Counted from the first letter of the stretch, positions 1 to 5,103 are shown. The stretch: 5,472 nucleotides of DNA from Prevotellaceae bacterium (GCA_031287815.1 JAITSM010000222.1:1-5472); one strand, 5' to 3'. Translations and numbers: made by a program. The notes: a model not told the origin generated them from the letters alone.

Positions 1-957
1 AACGGCGAGGAAGACAACCGGCATATCACCGGCAGCGATTTTGCCGCCCTCGCCGACGACGAAGCGCGCGAAACGGCCGCGCGAATAAAAGTCATGTCGC
101 GCGCCCGCCCGGGCGACAAGCTCCGGCTGGTGAAACTGCTGCAACAATGCCAAAAGGTAGTAGCCGTTACCGGCGACGGCACCAACGATGCGCCGGCGCT
201 CAATTATGCCGATGTCGGGCTGGCTATGGGCTCCGGCACGTCGGTAGCTAAAAACGCCAGCGACATTATCCTGCTGGACGATTCGTTCAACAGCATCGTC
301 AACGCCGTCCGCTGGGGGCGGTCGCTGTACCGCAATATCCAGCGGTTTGTACAATTCCAGCTGACCATAAACGTAGTGGCTTTAATGGTTGCCTTCATCG
401 GGCCTTTCATAGGCGTGCAATTGCCCTTGACGGTAACGCAAATGCTGTGGGTAAACATTATCATGGATACTTTTGCCGCCCTCGCCCTCGCCACCGAACC
501 GCCGGACAACAGCCTCATGAAACGCCCGCCGCGCCGCACTTCGGACTTTATTATCACCCGCTCAATGGCGGCGGCGATTTTCTCGCAGGCCAGCATTTTC
601 CTGGCTGTTTTGTTGGGATTATTAGGCTATTTCCACTATTCCGGGCAAACGCTCACGCTTTATGAACAGTCGGTATTTTTCACTACGTTCGTGCTGTCGC
701 AATTTTGGAATTTATTCAACGCGCGTTGTTCCGGCGCATCCATGTCTGCGTTCGGCAACTTGAAAAACAGCAAACCCTTTATCGGCATTGCGGCGTTGAT
801 ATTCATGCTGCAAATCGTCCTTGTGCAGTGGGGCGGCGAAGTATTCCGCACCACTCCCCTACTCTTCCGCGACTGGCTGATGATTATCGGCGGCACCTCC
901 CTCGTGCTATGGATTGGCGAATGGCGGCGGTGGCGGAAGCGGAAATCAATGCAATGA
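1..957 (+). CDS. Calcium-type P-type ATPase, C-terminal part (5' end outside window)
   Basis: The frame is open from base 1, so this is the last 318 residues of a longer protein (usually about 850-900 residues). The product is a membrane pump that couples ATP hydrolysis to cation export, most likely of Ca2+. What is seen: the P-type hinge motif TGDGTNDAPAL at window residues 57-67, which binds Mg2+ near the phosphorylation site, then GLAMGSGTSVAK and DIILLDDSF. About six hydrophobic segments follow (roughly residues 118-136, 147-165, 189-211, 223-241, 258-278, 293-309), fitting M5 to M10. M6 carries NIIMDTFAALALATEPP, with Asn152 and Asp156 in the places of the SERCA/PMCA calcium ligands; this is the basis for the calcium call. 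The DKTG phosphorylation site and the actuator domain lie upstream and cannot be checked. An internal Met at base 94 is not the start, because conserved sequence continues upstream of it. Confidence 0.93.
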   Translation, partial: NGEEDNRHITGSDFAALADDEARETAARIKVMSRARPGDKLRLVKLLQQCQKVVAVTGDGTNDAPALNYADVGLAMGSGTSVAKNASDIILLDDSFNSIVNAVRWGRSLYRNIQRFVQFQLTINVVALMVAFIGPFIGVQLPLTVTQMLWVNIIMDTFAALALATEPPDNSLMKRPPRRTSDFIITRSMAAAIFSQASIFLAVLLGLLGYFHYSGQTLTLYEQSVFFTTFVLSQFWNLFNARCSGASMSAFGNLKNSKPFIGIAALIFMLQIVLVQWGGEVFRTTPLLFRDWLMIIGGTSLVLWIGEWRRWRKRKSMQ

Positions 958-1039
958 AATTTCCAAAAAAGAACATTTTACATTGCCGCTTTTTAGCCCG
1001 AAGGGCTTTAGTATTTCATATATATGATTTGGGAAATTT
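957..1039. repeat. Structured spacer: outer inverted repeat around a GC hairpin
   Basis: AAATTTCC at 957-964, starting on the last base of the pump gene's stop codon, has its exact reverse complement GGAAATTT at 1032-1039. Pairing extends through AAA (965-967) and TTT (1028-1030) with one bulged G (1031). Inside lie a five-pair hairpin (AGCCC 995-999, GGGCT 1003-1007, GAA loop) and the palindrome CATATATATG (1017-1026). In RNA this could fold into a closed arm ending the pump transcript, but no good U-run follows the GC hairpin, so terminator function is uncertain. The hairpin and its 3' flank resemble bases 5238-5263. Confidence 0.5.
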
Positions 1040-1042
1040 ATG

Positions 1043-1050
1043 TATTTTTG
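1043..1050 (+). promoter_or_regulatory. Putative Bacteroidetes -7 promoter element for the DUF4160-DUF2442 pair
   Basis: TATTTTTG matches the Bacteroidetes primary-sigma -7 consensus TAnnTTTG and ends 18 bases before the ATG at 1069. That would give a very short A/T-rich leader. I see no convincing -33 TTTG at the usual spacing; TTTG at 1028-1031 is too close. The low local complexity raises the chance of a random match. Confidence 0.4.
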
Positions 1051-1068
1051 TAATAAATAATCAATGTT

Positions 1069-1371
1069 ATGCCTAAAATTTTTGAATATTTCGGCTTTGT
1101 GTTTTATTTTTATTCTAACGAACATGAACCGGTACACGTTCATGTTATACATAATGCGTGTGAAAGCATTTTTGATATGATAATACACGACGGCGTGTTG
1201 GTGGAAATAAAACAGCGTACAAAAAAAGGCGTCGACCCGCTTTCTCCCAAAGATGCAAAAACGGCAGAACAGTTTATTCAAGCATACGCAAGTAATATTA
1301 TTCAGAAATGGATTAAATTTTTCGTATTAAAACAACAAGTGAGGAGCACTGTTATTAAAAAGAAAATCTGA
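1069..1371 (+). CDS. DUF4160-family protein
   Basis: A 100-residue soluble protein of unknown biochemical function. It matches my knowledge of DUF4160: an N-terminal MPKIFEYFGFVFYFYSNEH followed by the family's histidine-rich motif, here HEPVHVHV (residues 19-26), where relatives have H-x-P-P-H-x-H-V. A KxxxDPLSPKDAK-like stretch follows, with a helical C-terminus and a basic tail (VIKKKI). Length is normal for the family. The stop is followed after 2 bases by the DUF2442 gene, so the two are almost certainly co-transcribed; this pairing is recurrent in bacteria and has led to toxin-antitoxin-like proposals, which I do not know to be proven. The gene is clearly more AT-rich than the flanking ATPase and dnaX, which suggests acquisition. 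No Shine-Dalgarno is seen; the start is the first ATG after the -7 motif and fits family N-termini. Confidence 0.85.
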   Translation: MPKIFEYFGFVFYFYSNEHEPVHVHVIHNACESIFDMIIHDGVLVEIKQRTKKGVDPLSPKDAKTAEQFIQAYASNIIQKWIKFFVLKQQVRSTVIKKKI

Positions 1372-1373
1372 TT

Positions 1374-1628
1374 ATGGCACGGAAAATATACATCACAAAG
1401 GCTACACACGTAAAAGACCTTACCCTGAATATCGTGTTTAATGACGGCACCGCGCAGGAAATTGATTTCCGCTACTTTTTGCAGCGTCATCCCCACCCGC
1501 AATACAACAAGTACGGAAATCCCGAAAAATTTAAAGAGTTTCAACTCGCAGAAGGCAATGTAGTGTGGGGTAAAAACTGGGATTTGATTTTTCCCATAGA
1601 ACAACTCTATCTGGGGAGAATAAAGTAA
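1374..1628 (+). CDS. DUF2442-family protein
   Basis: An 84-residue small protein. The family signature is visible: a beta-rich N-terminus (KIYITKATHVKDLTL), then NIVFNDGTAQEIDFRYFL at about residues 22-39, then NPEKFKEFQLAEGNVVWGK and a closing NWDLIFPIEQLYLG. In family members the 'GN-VVW---DL' block leads into a short helix ending in LY. It is the downstream partner of the DUF4160 gene with a 2-base gap and no visible ribosome binding site, so translation may depend on the upstream gene. Its GC content lies between the AT-rich DUF4160 gene and dnaX. DUF2442 members have been suggested to be regulators or antitoxin-like partners; the molecular role is unknown. The gene is intact, with no missing conserved block that I can see. 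Confidence 0.87.
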   Translation: MARKIYITKATHVKDLTLNIVFNDGTAQEIDFRYFLQRHPHPQYNKYGNPEKFKEFQLAEGNVVWGKNWDLIFPIEQLYLGRIK

Positions 1629-1647
1629 CCCCTTAAAAAATTTTATA

Positions 1648-1655
1648 TAATTTTG
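1648..1655 (+). promoter_or_regulatory. Putative -7 promoter element upstream of the small ORF and dnaX
   Basis: TAATTTTG fits TAnnTTTG and lies 17 bases before the ATG at 1673. It is the only such match I find between the DUF2442 stop and the dnaX start, so it may drive dnaX through a leader of roughly 140 bases. No -33 element is evident, and the run is AT-rich enough for a chance match. Confidence 0.42.
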
Positions 1656-1672
1656 TAACAAAATAAAAAACG

Positions 1673-1787
1673 ATGGCAACAACTACCAAAAAAGCAACGA
1701 AAGAAATTGTCGAAAGCAGGAGAATGGCTTTTGAAGCATCCTAATGGAATAGGACAGATAATTGATTTGGAAGCAGTATTAAAATAA
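1673..1787 (+). pseudogene. Small reading frame apparently broken by a one-base shift, between DUF2442 and dnaX
   Basis: The ATG at 1673 opens a 23-codon frame beginning MATTTKKATKEIVE and stopping at 1742-1744. A second frame, one base over, is open from 1659 to the TAA at 1785-1787 but has no ATG; its 3' half reads GEWLLKHPNGIGQIIDLE, which looks like genuine protein. Dropping one A from the AAA at 1713-1715 joins the two into a coherent 37-residue basic peptide. It is therefore either a decayed microgene, a sequencing error, or a frameshift-controlled leader peptide. It sits 13 bases before dnaX. I do not recognise a family. The single-frame alternative, a 23-residue peptide or no gene at all, remains possible. 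Confidence 0.35.
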
Positions 1788-1799
1788 ATATTTATAAAC

Positions 1800-3485
1800 A
1801 TGGAACAATTTGTTGTATCAGCCCGGAAATACCGCCCTGCCACCTTTGAGTCGGTGGTGGGGCAAGACGCCATAGCCACCACGCTGAAAAACGCTATCCA
1901 GCGGAAACAGCTGGCGCATGCCTATCTGTTTTGCGGGCCGCGCGGCGTGGGCAAGACCACCTGTGCGCGCATTTTTGCAAAAACCATCAACTGCCTGCAA
2001 CCCGCCGACAACCTCGAAGCCTGCGGCGTTTGCGAGTCGTGCAGGTCTTTTGCGGAAGGCCGCTCGTACAGTATCCACGAACTGGATGCGGCGTCCAACA
2101 ATTCGGTGGAAGACATCCGCACGCTAACCGACCAGGTGCGCGTGCCGCCGCAAATAGGGAAATACAGCGTATATATTATCGACGAAGTGCACATGCTCTC
2201 GGCGGCGGCATTCAACGCCTTCCTGAAAACGCTGGAAGAACCGCCGGCGCATGCTATTTTTATTCTGGCGACAACGGAAAAACATAAAATCATTCCGACC
2301 ATCCTTTCGCGTTGCCAGATATACGACTTCAACCGCATCAGCATCGACGGCATGGTCGGCTACCTGAAAAATATCGCGCAACAGGAAAACATCGCCGTCG
2401 AAGACACCGCCCTCAACATCATCGCCCAAAAAGCCGACGGCGCCATGCGCGACGCCCTCTCCATCTTCGACCAGTCGGTCGTCTTTTGCGGCAACAACAT
2501 CACCTACGAAGCCATCATTAAAAACCTGCACGTAGTCGATTACAAATACTACTTTACGCTCACCGGCCACCTGCTCGAACACCGCTACGCCGACGCCCTG
2601 CTGCTGTTCGACGAAGTGCTTTCCAAAGGCTTCGACGCCCTGCATTTTGTGGCGGGGTTGAGCGAACATTTCAGGAATTTATTAGTGTGCAAAGACAAGG
2701 ACACGCTCCGGCTATTCGAGTCGGGCGAGGCGTTCAGGGAAGACTACCTCCAGCAAACGGCGCGCTGCCCGGTAGCGTTTTTATTCGAGGCGCTCTCCAT
2801 TGCCAACGCCTGCGAAATGGGCTACAAAAGCAGCGGCAACCCGCGATTGCATGTAGAACTTGCCCTGCTGCGCCTTTCCGACATCGGCGCAGAAAAAAAA
2901 AATGACCCGCCTGTAGCCCCTGCCGCCGGCACGCCGCCAAAGAATGCGCAGGAAGCGCAACCGCAGGAAATAAAAACCAACCCGGAAAGCGCAGGCGCCA
3001 AACAGTCCGGAAGCATCCCCTCCAAGCCGGCGCCGCCCCCGCCCGCTTCCATTTCGATAAAAACATTTTCCACCCCCGAAGTAATAAAAGAGGAAAAAAC
3101 CAATACCCTTGCCCGGCACGAACGCTTTTCGCAGGAACAGCTGTCGGCGGCATGGGGGAAGTTTATCCTTGCATGCGAAAACGACCTGCGGTTGAACAGC
3201 GCGTTGAAAATTGCCAAGCCCGTTTTGCAGGAAGATTGCCGCATCACCTGTTTCTCGGCCAACCAGTCGCAAAAGGAATGGATAGAAAGCACGCAAAAAT
3301 CCCGTATCATCGATTTCCTAAGCAACGAATTGCAAAACGACGACATCAGCCTGGAACTGCAAGTTATTCCGCAGGAACAGCAGGAAAACCTTCTGTATAC
3401 AAACGAGCAAAAATTCAACTACCTCAAAGAAAATTACCCAATGGTCGCACAACTCAAGCAAAAACTGGGCTTAGAAACAAAGTAG
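1800..3485 (+). CDS. dnaX: DNA polymerase III subunit gamma/tau
   Basis: A 561-residue cytoplasmic AAA+ clamp-loader ATPase that, with delta and delta', opens and loads the beta clamp; the tau form also links the loader to polymerase and helicase. Seen: the N-terminal RKYRPATFESVVGQ box (9-22), Walker A GPRGVGKT (46-53), four zinc-binding cysteines (65, 75, 78, 81), Walker B IIDEVH (126-131), sensor 1 ATTE (157-160), and the SRC arginine finger (Arg171). The collar domain ends near residue 364. A Pro/Ala-rich linker spans about 369-425, and a C-terminal domain covers about 435-561, ending NYLKENYPMVAQLKQKLGL, the Bacteroidetes-type tail. The protein is somewhat shorter than E. coli tau (643). 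An A10 tract lies exactly at the collar/linker boundary (see separate entry). The start ATG directly precedes the conserved box, and the leader is AT-rich without a Shine-Dalgarno. A heptamer array begins 2 bases after the stop. Confidence 0.97.
   Translation: MEQFVVSARKYRPATFESVVGQDAIATTLKNAIQRKQLAHAYLFCGPRGVGKTTCARIFAKTINCLQPADNLEACGVCESCRSFAEGRSYSIHELDAASNNSVEDIRTLTDQVRVPPQIGKYSVYIIDEVHMLSAAAFNAFLKTLEEPPAHAIFILATTEKHKIIPTILSRCQIYDFNRISIDGMVGYLKNIAQQENIAVEDTALNIIAQKADGAMRDALSIFDQSVVFCGNNITYEAIIKNLHVVDYKYYFTLTGHLLEHRYADALLLFDEVLSKGFDALHFVAGLSEHFRNLLVCKDKDTLRLFESGEAFREDYLQQTARCPVAFLFEALSIANACEMGYKSSGNPRLHVELALLRLSDIGAEKKNDPPVAPAAGTPPKNAQEAQPQEIKTNPESAGAKQSGSIPSKPAPPPPASISIKTFSTPEVIKEEKTNTLARHERFSQEQLSAAWGKFILACENDLRLNSALKIAKPVLQEDCRITCFSANQSQKEWIESTQKSRIIDFLSNELQNDDISLELQVIPQEQQENLLYTNEQKFNYLKENYPMVAQLKQKLGLETK
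2893..2905 (+). promoter_or_regulatory. A10 slippery tract in dnaX with immediate -1 stop (candidate gamma-form site)
   Basis: Ten consecutive A bases (2893-2902) cover codons 365-368 (Glu-Lys-Lys-Asn). Gaining one A in the transcript, or a -1 ribosomal shift, brings the TGA at 2903-2905 into frame after a fourth triplet AAA, giving a 368-residue protein. Losing one A or a +1 shift ends at TAG 2914-2916. Either product keeps the ATPase and collar domains and loses the linker and tau C-terminus, which is the architecture of gamma. E. coli makes gamma by -1 frameshifting on AAAAAAG, and Thermus by transcriptional slippage on nine As. No upstream Shine-Dalgarno-like stimulator and only a tiny hairpin (2921-2924 with 2928-2931) are visible here, favouring transcriptional slippage. 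Confidence 0.65.
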
Positions 3486-3487
3486 AA

Positions 3488-3522
3488 GTATGAGGTATGA
3501 GGTATGATGTATGAGGTAGGAA
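3488..3522 (+). repeat. Heptamer array A (GTATGAG, 5 units) just after dnaX
   Basis: Five contiguous 7-base units: GTATGAG (3488, 3495, 3509), GTATGAT (3502) and a degenerate GTAGGAA (3516). The array starts 2 bases after the dnaX stop and is followed by GTA and a T7 run. The unit is the reverse complement of the CTCATAC phase found in the array downstream, so the two could pair in RNA or single-stranded DNA. Confidence 0.92.
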
Positions 3523-3533
3523 GTATTTTTTTA

Positions 3534-3624
3534 TTCATAATTCATAATTCATAATTCATACCTCATAATTCATAATTCATACCTCATAATTCATACCTCA
3601 TAATTCATAATTCATAATTCATAA
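3534..3624 (+). repeat. Heptamer array B (TTCATAA and variants, 13 units) abutting pepE
   Basis: Thirteen exact 7-base units without any indel. Order: three TTCATAA; one TTCATAC-CTCATAA pair; one TTCATAA; two more such pairs; then three TTCATAA. The array ends 5 bases before the pepE ATG, so it forms the immediate leader or promoter region of that gene. The higher-order pattern (paired variants always in the same order) shows the array grew by duplicating blocks longer than one unit. TCATACCTCATA at 3556-3567 is the exact reverse complement of 3489-3500 in array A. Confidence 0.95.
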
Positions 3625-3629
3625 TTATT

Positions 3630-4343
3630 ATGCGTCTCCTTTTAATAAGTAATTCCACCAACGCCGGCGAAGGTTACCTGGAATATTGCCTGCCGGACAT
3701 CGCCGCTTTTTTACAGGCGTCGAAGGTAACGAAGGTACTGTTCTTTCCCTTTGCTGCCGTTACATTTTCCTATGACGAATACCGGCAACGGGTACAAAAC
3801 AAGCTGGACGCTGCCGGCATCGAAGTAGACAGTATCCACCGCCACGCCAACGCTGTCGAGGCAGTGGAACAGGCGCAGGCGATTGTGGTCGGCGGCGGAA
3901 ATACTTTCCACCTGCTAAAAAACATACAGGCGCTGGGGCTGGTAGCGCCCCTCCGCCGGTGCGTAGAGGGCGGAACGCCTTACGTGGGCTGGAGCGCGGG
4001 CGCCAACCTCGCCTGCCCCACCATTTGCACCACCAACGACATGCCGATTGTGGAGCCGCAAAACTTCTCGGCGCTGCACCTGGTTCCTTTCCAAATCAAC
4101 CCGCACTACACCGACTTTTTCGACCCGAAACACGGCGGCGAAACGCGTGAACAGCGCCTTTCGGAATACCTCGCCGCCCATCCGGAAATGTATGTCGCGG
4201 GGCTGCGCGAAGCCTCCATGTTCTACGTCGAAGGGCAACGCCTGCGGCTGCACGGCAACAAGCCGCTACGCATCTTCAAATACGGGCAGCCCCCCAAAGA
4301 ATACCTACCCGGCGACGACCTGAGCTTCCTTATGGAAAACTAA
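3630..4343 (+). CDS. pepE: Dipeptidase E (peptidase family S51)
   Basis: A 237-residue cytoplasmic serine peptidase that hydrolyses dipeptides with N-terminal aspartate. It lies close to the E. coli PepE length (229) and aligns along its whole extent. Seen: N-terminal MRLLLISNSTNAGEGYLE, the glycine-rich VVGGGNTFHLLK block (86-97), the nucleophile elbow GWSAGAN with Ser122 (120-126), CTTNDMPIVEP with Asp137 (133-143), and FQINPHYTDF with His159 (154-163). These match the Ser-Asp-His set of the family. The start chosen is the only ATG before the conserved beta strand. Its leader is the heptamer array, ending ATAATTATT before the ATG, with no Shine-Dalgarno and no clear TAnnTTTG. It may be read through from dnaX or from a promoter hidden in the array. 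The nearest alternative, cyanophycinase, is less likely given the length and the NPHY block. Confidence 0.95.
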   Translation: MRLLLISNSTNAGEGYLEYCLPDIAAFLQASKVTKVLFFPFAAVTFSYDEYRQRVQNKLDAAGIEVDSIHRHANAVEAVEQAQAIVVGGGNTFHLLKNIQALGLVAPLRRCVEGGTPYVGWSAGANLACPTICTTNDMPIVEPQNFSALHLVPFQINPHYTDFFDPKHGGETREQRLSEYLAAHPEMYVAGLREASMFYVEGQRLRLHGNKPLRIFKYGQPPKEYLPGDDLSFLMEN

Positions 4344-4349
4344 TGTTAA

Positions 4350-4363
4350 GAAGCAGGAAGCAG
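4350..4363 (+). repeat. Two-unit heptamer repeat (GAAGCAG) just after pepE
   Basis: GAAGCAG occurs twice in tandem (4350-4356, 4357-4363), starting 6 bases after the pepE stop. It is too short to be convincing alone, but it shares the 7-base period and post-stop position of the larger arrays. Confidence 0.6.
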
Positions 4364-4383
4364 GTAAATACGTAAATCTTTTT

Positions 4384-4391
4384 TACCTTTG
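4384..4391 (+). promoter_or_regulatory. Bacteroidetes -7 promoter element for the small ORF-dut operon
   Basis: TACCTTTG is a perfect match to the TAnnTTTG consensus in its commonest form. It ends 28 bases before the ATG at 4420, which allows a leader of about 20-25 bases. A -33 TTTG is not obvious; Bacteroidetes -33 boxes are often weak. It lies in the 76-base gap after pepE, which argues that dut is transcribed independently of pepE. Confidence 0.65.
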
Positions 4392-4419
4392 TACGGATTT
4401 TAATCATAAAATAATTATT

Positions 4420-4581
4420 ATGGCGCGACCGATTAAAGATACCCCCATTATTATATGGGGCTGGGATGCCAAACGGCTCACCAAAGCAATGGAAAAACCC
4501 GCCCCCCTGTCACAGGAAAAGCGCAAAGAAATGAAAAAAACGGTTGAATGGTTTAACAGCATAGCTAAATTTCTGCGATGA
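4420..4581 (+). CDS. Small basic protein (MARPIK type), translationally coupled to dut
   Basis: A 53-residue protein. It begins MARPIKDTPIII and has a central GWDAKRLTKAMEK helix, a short PAPLSQEKRKEMKK segment and an ending EWFNSIAKFLR. From memory, Bacteroidetes genomes hold many short proteins starting MARPIK(E/D)TP with a central 'DA-RF' helix and a terminal 'SIAKF'-like tail, often upstream of small toxin-like or acetyltransferase genes, which suggests an antitoxin-like or regulatory role; I cannot verify this here. The gene has a good -7 motif upstream. Its TGA overlaps the dut start in ATGA, implying translational coupling. The WGW at residues 13-15 departs from the relatives I recall. 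There is no membrane segment or signal peptide. The upstream ATAATTATTATG is identical to that at pepE. Confidence 0.78.
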   Translation: MARPIKDTPIIIWGWDAKRLTKAMEKPAPLSQEKRKEMKKTVEWFNSIAKFLR

Positions 4582-5021
4582 GTACCGTAAAAATAAAAAT
4601 CGTCAACCTGTCGCCTTTTGATTTGCCGCAGTATGCTACGCCGCTGTCTGCCGGCATGGACTTGCGCGCCAACCTTTCCGCGCCGGTAACGCTGGCATCG
4701 TTGCAGCGGGCATTAGTGCCCACCGGGTTATTCATTGAATTGCCTGCCGGCTATGAAGCGCAAATCCGCCCACGCAGCGGACTGGCGGTGAAGCACGGCA
4801 TTGCGTTAGTCAATTCGCCCGGCACGATCGACGCCGACTATCGCGGCGAAATAAAAATTATCCTGGTTAACCTCTCCGATACCCCCTTTGTCCTGCAGCC
4901 CGGCGAACGCATTGCCCAAATGGTCATCGCCCGCCACGAACAAATCGAATGGGAACCTGCCGCCGAACTCGCCGAAACAGCACGCGGCGCCGGCGGCTTC
5001 GGCTCTACGGGCGTGAAGTAG
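4578..5021 (+). CDS. dut: dUTP diphosphatase (trimeric dUTPase)
   Basis: A 147-residue cytoplasmic enzyme that splits dUTP to dUMP and pyrophosphate, keeping uracil out of DNA and supplying dUMP for thymidylate synthesis. All five motifs of the homotrimeric family are present in order: motif 1 SAGMDLRA (24-31), motif 2 RPRSGLA (64-70), motif 3 GTIDADYRGE (82-91) with the catalytic-water Asp85 and the uracil-stacking Tyr88, motif 4 GERIAQ (109-114), and the glycine-rich motif 5 RGAGGFGSTG (136-145) that closes over the active site. Length is normal. The start lies in an ATGA overlap with the preceding 53-residue gene, and no separate ribosome binding site is visible. In many Bacteroidales dut is followed closely by a TPR-protein gene, as far as I recall; here at least 450 bases of repeats follow instead. 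Confidence 0.97.
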   Translation: MSTVKIKIVNLSPFDLPQYATPLSAGMDLRANLSAPVTLASLQRALVPTGLFIELPAGYEAQIRPRSGLAVKHGIALVNSPGTIDADYRGEIKIILVNLSDTPFVLQPGERIAQMVIARHEQIEWEPAAELAETARGAGGFGSTGVK

Positions 5022-5025
5022 TTTC

Positions 5026-5059
5026 CAGTGGGCAGTTTTCAGTAGCAGTAGGCAGTTTC
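5026..5059 (+). repeat. Heptamer array CAGTNNN, first block (about 5 units)
   Basis: CAGT recurs at 5026, 5033, 5040, 5046 and 5053: spacing 7, 7, 6, 7. The fixed part is CAGT and the last three bases vary (GGG, TTT, AG, AGG, TTC). It starts 4 bases after the dut stop. A second block of the same family is at 5153-5187. Confidence 0.8.
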
Positions 5060-5072
5060 AGGCGCTTTTTTT

Positions 5073-5097
5073 AATGGAGAATGGAGAGTGGAGAATG
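5073..5097 (+). repeat. Heptamer array AATGGAG (3.6 units)
   Basis: Units AATGGAG (5073), AATGGAG (5080), AGTGGAG (5087) and a partial AATG (5094). It directly follows a T7 run. An inverted two-unit relative, CATTCTC then CATTCAA, lies at 5223-5236. Confidence 0.85.
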
Positions 5098-5103
5098 TCT
5101 CTT

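Noticed and set aside
94..96. ATG at 94 as a gene start
   Set aside because: The frame is open to base 1, and the upstream residues (HITGSDFAAL and following) fit the P-domain of the same ATPase, so the gene starts outside the window.
973..986. Possible ACATTTT/ACATTGC heptamer pair after the calcium pump gene
   Set aside because: Only ACATT is shared, over two units; this is expected by chance in an AT-rich spacer.
2124..2669. Long minus-strand reading frame inside dnaX (181 codons)
   Set aside because: It lies wholly within a strongly conserved gene, is low-complexity (Val/Gly/Asp-rich) and matches no family I know. It is a shadow of the GC-rich codon use of dnaX.
2921..2931. Hairpin TGCC-gcc-GGCA as a dnaX frameshift stimulator
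   Set aside because: Only four pairs with a three-base loop, and 18 bases beyond the A run; too weak and too far to claim as a stimulator.
2822..3418. Minus-strand frame of 198 codons and overlapping ones over the dnaX linker and tail
   Set aside because: Cys/Ser/Arg-rich composition typical of antisense frames; no promoter or family signature. The plus-strand frame is clearly the gene.
3534..3624. CRISPR-like array upstream of pepE
   Set aside because: Units are 7 bases with no spacers, so it is a simple tandem repeat, not a repeat-spacer array.
5061..5072. GGCGC followed by T7 as a dut terminator
   Set aside because: The T-run is good, but no complementary arm for a stem lies directly before it. 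Left unannotated.
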